NCBI GenBank assembly: GCA_937892025.1
Contig: CALAVA010000337.1
Location: 1 to 8,061 of the forward strand
From: an uncultured Bacteroidales bacterium
GTDB lineage: Bacteria; Bacteroidota; Bacteroidia; Bacteroidales; WCHB1-69
Direction of reading: 5' to 3'
Length of the DNA stretch: 8,061 nucleotides
In this document: in pieces, positions 1 through 6,575 of the stretch
How positions within the stretch are numbered: position 1 is the stretch's first letter
Layout of the letters: every line of letters begins with the position of its first letter
The notes under the pieces: generated by a model
Told to the model about the DNA's origin: nothing
What the model saw: only the letters and a program-made list of their open reading frames with translations
Databases searched by the model: none
Program-made: the position numbers and the translations under genes

Positions 1-11
1 AATGTAGAAAG

Positions 12-31
12 TTTAGCGGACAGTAATAAAA
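12..31. repeat. Possible mobile-element end or dispersed repeat, shared with 2628-2647
   Basis: These 20 bases match 2628-2647 at 18 positions. The shared core is TTTAGCGGACA, followed by two differing bases and then AATAAAA. Here only one arm is present: the reverse arm that makes a palindrome at 2612-2644 is absent, and the sequence to the left differs. The stop codon of the lipoprotein gene (TAA, read on the minus strand) lies inside this motif. I infer that it may be the terminal inverted repeat of an insertion sequence whose body lies left of the window. No transposase is visible, so this rests only on the repeat and the broken reading frame. Confidence 0.4.
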
Positions 32-837
32 CCATATCCACTTTTAGCAGTTGCTCTTAGCGTTGCAGATGTCCCCTCTTGATAAGTACCGCCACCTGTT
101 ACAGTACCCCATGATGTATTATTAGAATTAACCGTAATGGTATATGATACTTTTGAGGCAAATATGGCTTCATAAGAAGCATTTGCATTTACTGTTATTG
201 TCCGTGGATTGCTTGTGTTATTATCATTCCATTTTACAAATTTATAATTCGTTTGGGGAGTGGCTTTTAGCGTTGCTGTTGCTCCTTTATTATATGCACC
301 ACCGCCAGAAACACTGCCCCATTCTTCATTATTGGATGTTACATAAATATAAAAATCACCTTGTGCAAACGTAGCAGTAATTATCATATCAGAGTTTAAT
401 GTTATCGTATGTGGATTGTCCATACTGCCATCATCCCAACCTTCAAAATGATAACCACTATTAGGGATTGCCTCTATTGAAACATAAGCACCCTCCAGAT
501 AGTTGCCACTACCGGTAGTTGTTCCCCATGCATTATTATTAGCATTTACCGACAAAGTAAATGTTGGCTTTTTCTCAAAAATGGCTGTATAGGTCGCATC
601 CTTTTTCACTACTATAGTACGCGGATTGTCGGTGTTATCATCGTCCCATTTTGTGAATTTATAACTTGCTTTTGGAGTTGCTTTTATTTTTATTTCTGTG
701 CCTTTGGCAAAAGTGCCACCACCTGTTACGCTACCCCATTTCTCATTGTCAGAAGTAACCGTTATTGTAAATTCCTTTTTGCATGCCGTAAAAACCAATA
801 AAACACTTGCTAAAACTAAAACTAATTTATTCCTCAT
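13..837 (-). CDS. Lipoprotein with InlB-type B repeats, probably truncated at its C-terminus
   Basis: A 274-residue exported protein of unknown specific role. Residues 1-18 form a hydrophobic signal peptide ending FTA before Cys19, a plausible though not canonical lipobox; the following KKE resembles the charged surface-export signal of Bacteroidota lipoproteins (inference). The rest is 69-70 residue repeats starting at residues 23, 93, 162 and 232. Each carries a WG(S/T) turn, a G-rich stretch ending in Y or F, and then F..W.D....NP.TI, the pattern of divergent InlB B-repeat (Flg_new-like) domains, which usually occur as stalks or spacers in surface proteins. The fourth repeat stops after GYGF and ends ITVR, before the expected W..D..NP..TI half, so the gene has probably lost its 3' end, possibly through an insertion at 12-31. 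Start ATG at 837 is 18-30 bases below a -7 element. Export is well supported; the molecular role is unknown. Confidence 0.8.
   Translation of the reverse strand: MRNKLVLVLASVLLVFTACKKEFTITVTSDNEKWGSVTGGGTFAKGTEIKIKATPKASYKFTKWDDDNTDNPRTIVVKKDATYTAIFEKKPTFTLSVNANNNAWGTTTGSGNYLEGAYVSIEAIPNSGYHFEGWDDGSMDNPHTITLNSDMIITATFAQGDFYIYVTSNNEEWGSVSGGGAYNKGATATLKATPQTNYKFVKWNDNNTSNPRTITVNANASYEAIFASKVSYTITVNSNNTSWGTVTGGGTYQEGTSATLRATAKSGYGFITVR
16..771 (-). repeat. Tandem B-repeat array, three full units and one partial
   Basis: Four tandem coding units: residues 23-92 (562-771), 93-161 (355-561), 162-231 (145-354) and a partial 232-274 (16-144). The Trp of the WG motif falls at residues 34, 104, 173 and 243, giving a regular period of 69-70 residues (207-210 bp). 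Units 1, 3 and 4 resemble each other more than unit 2, which has GSGNY and GSMDNPH in place of GGGTF-like and NNTSNPR-like segments. Such arrays can change copy number by recombination; nothing here shows that it happens. Confidence 0.85.
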
Positions 838-860
838 TTTTATGTGAAATTTTATTTTTG

Positions 861-868
861 CAAATATA
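861..868 (-). promoter_or_regulatory. -7 promoter element (TATATTTG) of the lipoprotein gene
   Basis: Read on the minus strand the sequence is TATATTTG, an exact match to the Bacteroidota -7 consensus TAnnTTTG. Transcription would start near 855, about 20 bases before the ATG at 837. No convincing -33 TTTG is at the usual distance. A short palindrome, TTTTCGAAAA at 886-895, lies in the -18 to -27 region relative to the box. Confidence 0.6.
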
Positions 869-986
869 ACATTTTTTTACACATCTTTTCGAAAATCTTG
901 CAAATGACATTCCTGCCTGTCGGCTGATAGGGAATATGTATGGGACATAAAACGAATGGATAGTTATAACATACAACAAACTCACG

Positions 987-2462
987 TTATTGCCGTGAAT
1001 TTGTTTTTATTTCTTCTATTGTTTCTTGCAATACATTTTCTACAAGTTGCATATCTATCGGTTTTATCAACCCGTTTTGTGCCAAAACATTCATCATTTG
1101 GCGAGTGTGTTCAATATCATTTTTTGTTTGTTGATACACATCTTGTTTAGAGAGATGTAATTTGGCGTGTCCTTCTTTGATGGCTTGCATAGCCACTTCG
1201 GCAGCAACCATAGGAAAGACATCTGTTTCTGTCATTTTGGGGATAATATTATTAGGGTCAATACCTCTGTTTTTTGCGAAATCAGCGATAGCACAAGCGG
1301 CGGCAATGGCCATCGTATCAGTTATTTTTGTCGCTTGCACGGCCAAAACGCCTTTTAGAATAGCAGGGAAACAAATGGAATTGTTCACCTGATTAGGGAA
1401 ATCTCCCCTTCCGGTGGCGACAATATACGCCCCTGCTGCTTTTGCCGCATCAGGATAAATTTCTGGAGTTGGATTAGAGCAAGTGAAAACAATGGCTTTG
1501 TCTGCCATTAGTTTTATCCATTCTGGTTTGATGGTATCCGGACCGGGTTTTGATAGGGCAATAAGTACATCTGCATCTTTAAAGGCTTCTTCTTCCGTTT
1601 TTATGTGGAAAGGATTGGTGTTTTGACACAATGCCCATTGACGATAGCACATTGGATTTTCTTGATAATCCTTTCTATCTGTATCCAAAGTACCATTGAC
1701 ATCAAAGAGAATCATATTTTGACCTTTTGCCCCATATTCCATCAATAGCCGAGCAATGGTACTATTGGCCGCCCCTGCACCATAAAGCACTATTTTAGTT
1801 TCTGTTATGTTTTTTTTCGCCAATCGTAGAGCGTTTATCAAAGCGGCTAATGTTATACAAGCCGTTCCTTGTGCATCGTCATGCCAAACAGGAATATTGC
1901 ATACTTCTTGACATTTATCCAAAACAACAAAACAATTGGGGGAAGAAATATCTTCTAAATTGATGGCTCCAAAACTATGTTGCACCATCTTTGCAAAATC
2001 AACGATTTTGTCTGGATTGTTTTTGCCTGTTTCATCTCTACTATCAATGCAAAGTGCCATTGCGTCAATGCCACCTAAATATTTCATCAAAAAAGCCTTG
2101 CCTTCCATCACCCCCAAACCACCGGGAGGTGTGCAATCACCATCCCCTAAAACTCTTGTGCTATCAGACAAAACAGCAACTAAATTTTTTCTATTGCTTA
2201 ATTGATACGAACTATCATTATTGTCTCTTATAGTAGTAGAAACGGCAGAAACACCGGGAGTGTACCAAACATTAAACCAATTGAAACCCTCTACCGACAC
2301 TTTGGGAAAAGTATGCATTATTCCACCATAATATTGATGGCACAAAAGTGATAATTTTTTGAAAAACAACGTTTTACATGCTGATTTTTGTTCTGATGAA
2401 AAATCTTTTGGAAAACATTCTTGCAAATTGCTTAAATCTTTTTTTAATAAATTGGCTGACAT
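987..2462 (-). CDS. Malic enzyme, NAD(P)-dependent (oxaloacetate-decarboxylating)
   Basis: A cytosolic enzyme that oxidatively decarboxylates malate to pyruvate and CO2, yielding NADH or NADPH; the sequence does not let me decide the cofactor. In the 491-residue protein the family signatures appear in order: YTPG (67-70) with the catalytic Tyr, VMEGKA (118-123) with the catalytic Lys, metal-site region HDDAQGTA (194-201), Rossmann loop YGAGAAN (227-233), SNPTPE (329-334) and DFPNQVNN (354-361). The LGDGD..PPGGLGVMEGK segment is intact. There is no phosphotransacetylase domain like that fused to long MaeB proteins. The open frame continues upstream to an ATG at 2642, but those 60 extra codons read through a promoter box and a terminator palindrome and encode a Phe-rich stretch alien to the family, so I place the start at 2462. 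The gene appears monocistronic. Confidence 0.92.
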   Translation of the reverse strand: MSANLLKKDLSNLQECFPKDFSSEQKSACKTLFFKKLSLLCHQYYGGIMHTFPKVSVEGFNWFNVWYTPGVSAVSTTIRDNNDSSYQLSNRKNLVAVLSDSTRVLGDGDCTPPGGLGVMEGKAFLMKYLGGIDAMALCIDSRDETGKNNPDKIVDFAKMVQHSFGAINLEDISSPNCFVVLDKCQEVCNIPVWHDDAQGTACITLAALINALRLAKKNITETKIVLYGAGAANSTIARLLMEYGAKGQNMILFDVNGTLDTDRKDYQENPMCYRQWALCQNTNPFHIKTEEEAFKDADVLIALSKPGPDTIKPEWIKLMADKAIVFTCSNPTPEIYPDAAKAAGAYIVATGRGDFPNQVNNSICFPAILKGVLAVQATKITDTMAIAAACAIADFAKNRGIDPNNIIPKMTETDVFPMVAAEVAMQAIKEGHAKLHLSKQDVYQQTKNDIEHTRQMMNVLAQNGLIKPIDMQLVENVLQETIEEIKTNSRQ

Positions 2463-2485
2463 TTTTCTTTCGTTTGTATTTTTCG

Positions 2486-2493
2486 CAAAGATA
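2486..2493 (-). promoter_or_regulatory. -7 promoter element (TATCTTTG) of the malic enzyme gene
   Basis: The minus strand reads TATCTTTG, a full match to TAnnTTTG. Transcription would start near 2480, about 18 bases upstream of the ATG at 2462, which supports that start over the one at 2642. I see no good -33 element. The flanking TATCTTTGCGAA resembles that of the divergent promoters near 7530. Confidence 0.65.
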
Positions 2494-2603
2494 GCATTAT
2501 TTTCAACCCATTGGGGAACACAAAAAAAGAAAAAAAACGCACTCAAAATACAGACAAAAATCATGTAGGTTGTTTGTCTTTTTTGTATCAAAACAACAAG
2601 CGG

Positions 2604-2644
2604 AAAAAAAATATTGGTGTCCGCTAATTTAGCGGACACCAATA
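2604..2644 (-). terminator. Second of two tandem terminators: perfect 33-bp palindrome plus U tract
   Basis: Bases 2612-2627 and 2629-2644 are perfect reverse complements (16-bp arms, one central T at 2628), with a GC-rich core GGTGTCCGC. On the minus strand the hairpin is followed by eight T residues (2604-2611 read as A on the plus strand), the layout of an intrinsic terminator. In the plus direction it is followed by A residues, so it should work in one direction only. It lies just beyond another terminator and can act as backup for the nfeD-SPFH operon, shielding the malic enzyme promoter. Confidence 0.7.
2612..2644. repeat. Perfect palindrome, core shared with 12-31
   Basis: A 33-bp dyad with arms TATTGGTGTCCGCTAA and its reverse complement. 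One arm plus its flank recurs at 12-31 with 18 of 20 bases the same. Besides acting as a terminator stem, it could be two inverted element ends brought together, the remnant of an insertion sequence or a minimal MITE (inference). Confidence 0.75.
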
Positions 2645-2675
2645 AAAAAACTGCCTTATCAAATAAGACAGTTTT
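2644..2675 (-). terminator. Intrinsic terminator of the nfeD-SPFH operon
   Basis: Bases 2647-2659 pair with 2663-2675 around a 3-base loop. The single non-Watson-Crick position is G.U in minus-strand RNA but A.C on the plus strand, so the helix is better in minus-strand RNA. It is followed in that direction by seven U (2644-2650). It lies 25 bases past the SPFH stop codon. Confidence 0.85.
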
Positions 2676-2700
2676 ATTTGGAAAAAGAAAATTGACAATA

Positions 2701-3675
2701 TTATTTTGTCGCTTGAAACAGATCTTTTATTCCTCCCAAAGAACTTAATACACCTGTTGCCTCGTATGGCATATATATAGTTTTGTTATCCTTGCCATCA
2801 ACCATAGTTTTCAAGGTATCAATATATCTGATAGCGACCATATATTTAACAGGGTCTGATTTAGTTTCAGAAATTGCGGCAGTGATATTATGAATGGCTT
2901 GAGCCTCACCTTCTGCTATTCGGATTTTGGCTTGAGCATCACCTTCAGCACGCAGAATTTGGGATTGTTTTTCGGCTTCGGCTTTGTTGACAAGTGCCGT
3001 TTTCCAACCTTCTGATTCTAATATCTGTGCTTGTTTTTCGGCTTCGGCTTCCAAAATTTTTGCTCGTTTATCGCGTTCGGCACGCATTTGTTTTTCCATA
3101 GCATCTCTAATGTCATGAGGCGGGTTTATGTCTTGTAATTCAACACGATTAACCTTAACGCCCCATTTATGAGAAGCATCATCAAGTACAGAACGTAATT
3201 TACTATTGATAGTATCCCGAGACGTAAGGGTTTCGTCTAAATTCATATCCCCAATAACATTTCTCAATGTTGTTTGTGTCAGTTTTTCAATGGCATCGGG
3301 CAAATTAGAAATTTCATAAATAGCCTTTACGGGGTCCATTACCTGAAAATACAAAATAGCATTGATTTCCGTAACAACATTATCTTTTGTTATCACATTT
3401 TGTTTGGGAAAATCATAAACGGTTTCTCTTAAATCTATTTTACTTACTTCTTTTTTAATAACATACGCTCTACCGTTTGCTCCTTCTCGCGTATATCTCC
3501 AAATGATATTTCTTGGTTTATCAATAATAGGAATGATGATGTTAATTCCCGCTTGCAAGGTGCGGTGATATTTTCCTAATCTTTCAATAATAACAGTTTC
3601 AGATTGTTGGACAATACGTACACCTGAAGCAACAAAAGCGATGGCCAAAATGGCAATTAAAATACCGATAATCAT
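2701..3675 (-). CDS. SPFH-domain membrane protein (paraslipin/stomatin, QmcA-like)
   Basis: A 324-residue member of the stomatin/prohibitin/flotillin/HflK superfamily. These proteins oligomerise on the inner membrane and are linked to membrane microdomains and protease regulation; the exact role here is unknown. Residues 2-18 form an N-terminal membrane anchor. The SPFH domain follows (about 20-190: GKYHRTLQAGIN, then FPKQNVITKDNVV, RDTINSKLR and VKVNRVELQDINPP). An Ala/Glu/Lys/Gln-rich coiled coil (about 192-262) repeats AEAEKQ(A/S)QIL.(S/A)EG. The C-terminal region (276-324) contains MPYEATGVLSSLGGI, as in QmcA. Compared with my recollection of E. coli QmcA, about 20 extra residues (WRYTREGANGRAYVIKKEVS) sit before IDLRETVYDFP. 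Its start is 4 bases beyond the NfeD-like gene, so the two are co-transcribed and probably form a pair, as known for QmcA-YbbJ. Confidence 0.92.
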   Translation of the reverse strand: MIIGILIAILAIAFVASGVRIVQQSETVIIERLGKYHRTLQAGINIIIPIIDKPRNIIWRYTREGANGRAYVIKKEVSKIDLRETVYDFPKQNVITKDNVVTEINAILYFQVMDPVKAIYEISNLPDAIEKLTQTTLRNVIGDMNLDETLTSRDTINSKLRSVLDDASHKWGVKVNRVELQDINPPHDIRDAMEKQMRAERDKRAKILEAEAEKQAQILESEGWKTALVNKAEAEKQSQILRAEGDAQAKIRIAEGEAQAIHNITAAISETKSDPVKYMVAIRYIDTLKTMVDGKDNKTIYMPYEATGVLSSLGGIKDLFQATK

Positions 3676-3679
3676 AATT

Positions 3680-4126
3680 TTAGTTTATTTGTTTAACAAT
3701 TAATATATTACAATCCACACGAACAACTTCTATTTGGCTATCAACAGCAATAATAGAATTATCTTCACTAACGGCTTTCCAATCATCTCCATAAACGAAA
3801 ACTCTACCGCTATGTTTTTGAGAGTTTATTTCTTCCACCACTCTGCCTATTTGACCCTCCAAAGCCTCAACATTAAGTTTCTGCTTATCACTATACTTAA
3901 AAAACACTTTTTTCATCAATGGACGAATAAACAACAAACTCAAAAGCGTAACTACAGCAAAAACAATAAGTTGAATAATAATATTATCTGTAAAAACAAC
4001 CGTTAAGGCAGAACAAAGACAGCCTATGCAAAAACATAAAAACACAAAGGTATTAGAAAAAATCTCTATAATAAAAGTTACTAAGGCTATAATCAGCCAA
4101 ATCTGCCATATCGTTAATATGTCCAT
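3680..4126 (-). CDS. NfeD-like membrane protein, short form (YbbJ-like)
   Basis: A 148-residue protein with about three membrane segments (roughly 8-22, 26-45 and 49-68) followed by a soluble C-terminal OB-fold domain (about 86-146), recognisable by LEGQIGRVVEEI, HSGRVFVYGDDWKAVS and a final IEVVRVDCNILIVK. Short NfeD proteins lack the ClpP-like protease part of long NfeD and are partners of SPFH proteins. The gene for such a partner follows after 4 bases, so the assignment rests on both sequence and context. It is the first gene of the operon, with a weak promoter element upstream. Confidence 0.88.
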   Translation of the reverse strand: MDILTIWQIWLIIALVTFIIEIFSNTFVFLCFCIGCLCSALTVVFTDNIIIQLIVFAVVTLLSLLFIRPLMKKVFFKYSDKQKLNVEALEGQIGRVVEEINSQKHSGRVFVYGDDWKAVSEDNSIIAVDSQIEVVRVDCNILIVKQIN

Positions 4127-4147
4127 AGATAAGATAGTTTAAATTTA

Positions 4148-4155
4148 CAAATAAT
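4148..4155 (-). promoter_or_regulatory. Weak candidate -7 element for the nfeD-SPFH operon
   Basis: The minus strand reads ATTATTTG, keeping TTTG but with the leading TA reversed. It lies 22 bases upstream of the ATG at 4126, the same distance as the better boxes in this window. The surrounding 110-base gap is very AT-rich; I see no other clear site in it and no strong terminator for the protease gene. Confidence 0.3.
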
Positions 4156-4236
4156 ATATTATTTTCAATTTATAACGATAACAATCTTGTTTTATTATCA
4201 TAAGCATACACAACTTCAATAAATATAAGTGTTGTT

Positions 4237-5961
4237 CTATTTTTCTTCACCGATAGTATATACCAATATTTGTTGCTCGTTAAAGGAAAATATCATACAT
4301 CCAAATGCGTAATTGGCATTGTCATTCAAGAGAGAGATGTTTGTTAGCGTTATTTTCTTTGGTTTTTGTTTGAGTTTCAAATTACGTTCTGTTACTATTT
4401 GGTGATTTTCATTTTCAATTTTTAGGTTTATGTTTGCCTTGCATTGAGAAGACGCATAAAAAGATAATTTGTTATTTTTAACGACAAAATCCTCTACATC
4501 AACAGCAATTAGCGTTTGATTATCATCATTTAAAACGATATCGCCACCATTATTTTTGAGAAGATTATAGGCTTTGAAAAAATCGGTAATTCCAAACCCG
4601 AGTGCTTCATCTGGTTTTTTGTATTGGTTTCCACTTTTGTGTATGGCTTCTATAATTTCAAAAGGAGTTTTTTGAGGACAAGATTGCCACAAACAAGCAA
4701 TCATTCCTGCCAATAATGGGGAAGAAAAGGAAGTGCCAAATCCGAATGAAGTTTTTCCATTTGGAGTTCCCATCCATGTAAAACTTCCGACAGCACATGC
4801 ATCAGGTTTGATATTGCCACTTGCATGGTATCCGAAAGAACTGAAAGAAGATTTTTTTCCGTCTGGTTGTACACTACCAACCGTTAAAATGTTTTTGGCA
4901 TCAGCGGGAACGCCAATATAATGCCACTTGCCATCTCCCTCATTTCCAGCACTATTACAAACAACTATTCCCTTTTTGGCGGCCATACTTGCCGCCTTAG
5001 AAACTCGTGTATATTCTCCTGTTAAATGTTCATGGCGATGGTTGAAAATAGTATCATCAAAATGGGTATACCCCAAAGAGGAATTGATAATATCACAGCC
5101 AAGACTATCTGCCCATTCCAAACTTGCCACCCAATTGTCTTCTTCTATAGGATATTCAGAACGACCATCTTCTGTTTTGGCAAGAAAAACCGACACCAAT
5201 GGAGCCGTTCCTACAAGTGTATCCGGCAAATAAGAGGCAATGCAAGATAAAACCATCGTACCATGACTATGTGAACGCATAGGGTCTATGTCTGGTTGCA
5301 CAAAATTGCGTACCCCCAAAAGACGATTTTCACTAATCAGTTTTTGAAAATGCGGAATAGAATCTACATTATGAAAACCACCATCTTGTACAGACATGAC
5401 AATGCCTTGACCCAAGAAACCCATTCTGTGCAACCAATGGATATTGTTTATGCGTATTTGAGCATTCGCTTTGCCATATTTAATATTTTTATAATCAATT
5501 GGAACAGATGGTTGAACACTTGACGGAGAGGAATAAGAATAAACTTTGGTATATGGTTTTTCTTCTTGTTTCATCTTGCTATTGCGTTCACATTCTTTTA
5601 CAAAAGGCAAAGCTTTTATTTTTTGTATAGTCATGGTGTCTTTGCAATAAATAGTGATACCATTTAACCATTTTGATTGCGTAAAAAGAATGATAGAAGA
5701 ATCTATTTGCAACACTTTGTTGATATAAGTTGCATTGACGGGCAAATCTTCTTCGTTTATGGCAATATGGAAACGTTGTCGTTTCTCTATCGCCCGCTCG
5801 GACAAAAATTCTTGAGGACGAGTGATACTATATGGAGAATTTTGCTTATCAGTAAAGGCTATCCAATATTTGGCAGGCAATTGAGCAATCATGGTTTGGC
5901 TAAAAAACATGAATGCCAAAATGGTATAAATATTTTTGTGAAAAAGAAGATATTTATTCAT
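4237..5961 (-). CDS. Secreted S8 (subtilisin-like) serine protease
   Basis: A 574-residue exported peptidase. Residues 1-26 form a signal peptide with likely cleavage after MIA. Residues about 27-130 look like the N-terminal propeptide/inhibitor region common in Bacteroidota subtilases (KYWIAFTDK, then FLSERAIEKRQR and DLPVN). The catalytic domain has the triad Asp193 (SVQDGGF), His233 (SHSHGTMV) and Ser411 (GTSFSSPLLAG), with the oxyanion Asn340 in SAGNEG; all key residues are present. About 110 residues follow as a probable beta-rich C-terminal domain. I do not see a clear type A C-terminal sorting domain for type IX secretion, so export may end in the periplasm or use another route. Its start codon lies inside the end of engB (8-base overlap), implying co-transcription and translational coupling. 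Substrate unknown. Confidence 0.93.
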   Translation of the reverse strand: MNKYLLFHKNIYTILAFMFFSQTMIAQLPAKYWIAFTDKQNSPYSITRPQEFLSERAIEKRQRFHIAINEEDLPVNATYINKVLQIDSSIILFTQSKWLNGITIYCKDTMTIQKIKALPFVKECERNSKMKQEEKPYTKVYSYSSPSSVQPSVPIDYKNIKYGKANAQIRINNIHWLHRMGFLGQGIVMSVQDGGFHNVDSIPHFQKLISENRLLGVRNFVQPDIDPMRSHSHGTMVLSCIASYLPDTLVGTAPLVSVFLAKTEDGRSEYPIEEDNWVASLEWADSLGCDIINSSLGYTHFDDTIFNHRHEHLTGEYTRVSKAASMAAKKGIVVCNSAGNEGDGKWHYIGVPADAKNILTVGSVQPDGKKSSFSSFGYHASGNIKPDACAVGSFTWMGTPNGKTSFGFGTSFSSPLLAGMIACLWQSCPQKTPFEIIEAIHKSGNQYKKPDEALGFGITDFFKAYNLLKNNGGDIVLNDDNQTLIAVDVEDFVVKNNKLSFYASSQCKANINLKIENENHQIVTERNLKLKQKPKKITLTNISLLNDNANYAFGCMIFSFNEQQILVYTIGEEK

Positions 5962-6571
5962 TGTGATTAAGATTTTTTAGTGAAATATTTGTTTGTTCTA
6001 TAAAATTCAAAATTTCTTCACGACCAACTTTGGTTACGGCAGAAGACACAAAATAAGGTGGTAGTTCTTCCCAATATTCTTCGATAGTATCCAAAAAGAG
6101 TTGAATGTTTTCCTTTGTTCTCTTGGCACTCAGTTTGTCTGATTTTGTAAAAACGAGAACAAAAGGTATTTCGTTTTCCCCTAATTTAAATAAAAAATCT
6201 AAATCTATTTTCTGAGGGCTTAAACGACTGTCTATCAAAACAAAAACGCACACCAAATTAGGGCGATAGAGAATATAATCAGAAATCATTGGGGCAAAAC
6301 TTTCTCTAATCGTTTTTGCCGTTTTTGCATAGCCATATCCGGGCAAATCCACCAAATACCATTCATTATTGATGATAAAATGATTGATTAGTTGTGTTTT
6401 ACCCGGCTTAGAGGATATTTTGGCCAAACTACCATGATTGGTTAGCATATTTATACATGAGGATTTCCCCACATTTGAACGCCCGATAAAAGCATATTCA
6501 GGAAAGGTATCTTTAGGACAAGACAAATAGTTTTGACTGCTTTTGACAAATTGTGTACTGCGAATTTGCAT
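5954..6571 (-). CDS. engB: Ribosome biogenesis GTPase EngB (YihA/YsxC)
   Basis: A 205-residue cytosolic GTPase of the TrmE-Era-EngA-EngB group, required in model bacteria for late assembly of the large ribosomal subunit. All G motifs are visible: G1 GRSNVGKSS (30-38), G2 region KPGKTQ with Thr59, G3 DLPGYGYA (75-82), G4 TKSD (142-145) and G5 SSA (176-178). Length is normal for the family. It begins 4 bases after the acyltransferase stop and its last codons overlap the protease start, so it is the middle gene of a three-gene transcript. Confidence 0.97.
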   Translation of the reverse strand: MQIRSTQFVKSSQNYLSCPKDTFPEYAFIGRSNVGKSSCINMLTNHGSLAKISSKPGKTQLINHFIINNEWYLVDLPGYGYAKTAKTIRESFAPMISDYILYRPNLVCVFVLIDSRLSPQKIDLDFLFKLGENEIPFVLVFTKSDKLSAKRTKENIQLFLDTIEEYWEELPPYFVSSAVTKVGREEILNFIEQTNISLKNLNHNE

Positions 6572-6575
6572 AAAA

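Noticed and set aside
909..935. Imperfect hairpin (ATTC/GAAT and CCTGTC/GATAGG around GGCT) between the malic enzyme and lipoprotein genes
   Set aside because: It has a 3-base bulge, pairs worse in minus-strand RNA, and has no U tract, so it cannot be called the malic enzyme terminator with confidence.
1993..2009. Small hairpin CAAAATC-AAC-GATTTTG in the malic enzyme gene
   Set aside because: Seven-base AT-rich arms inside coding sequence; no context suggests a function.
1936..2233. Overlapping plus-strand open frames opposite the malic enzyme, and similar ones opposite the protease
   Set aside because: Antisense shadows of strongly conserved genes, with no promoter, ribosome binding site or recognisable protein.
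2940..3065. Direct repeats such as TTTTTCGGCTTCGGCTT in the SPFH gene
   Set aside because: They encode the heptad-like AEAEKQ repeats of the coiled coil normal for this family.
4171..4232. AT-rich partial dyads (GATAA...TTATC; CAA-CTT...AAG-TTG) downstream of the protease gene
   Set aside because: Stems are short, bulged and without a U tract; expected by chance in such AT-rich DNA.
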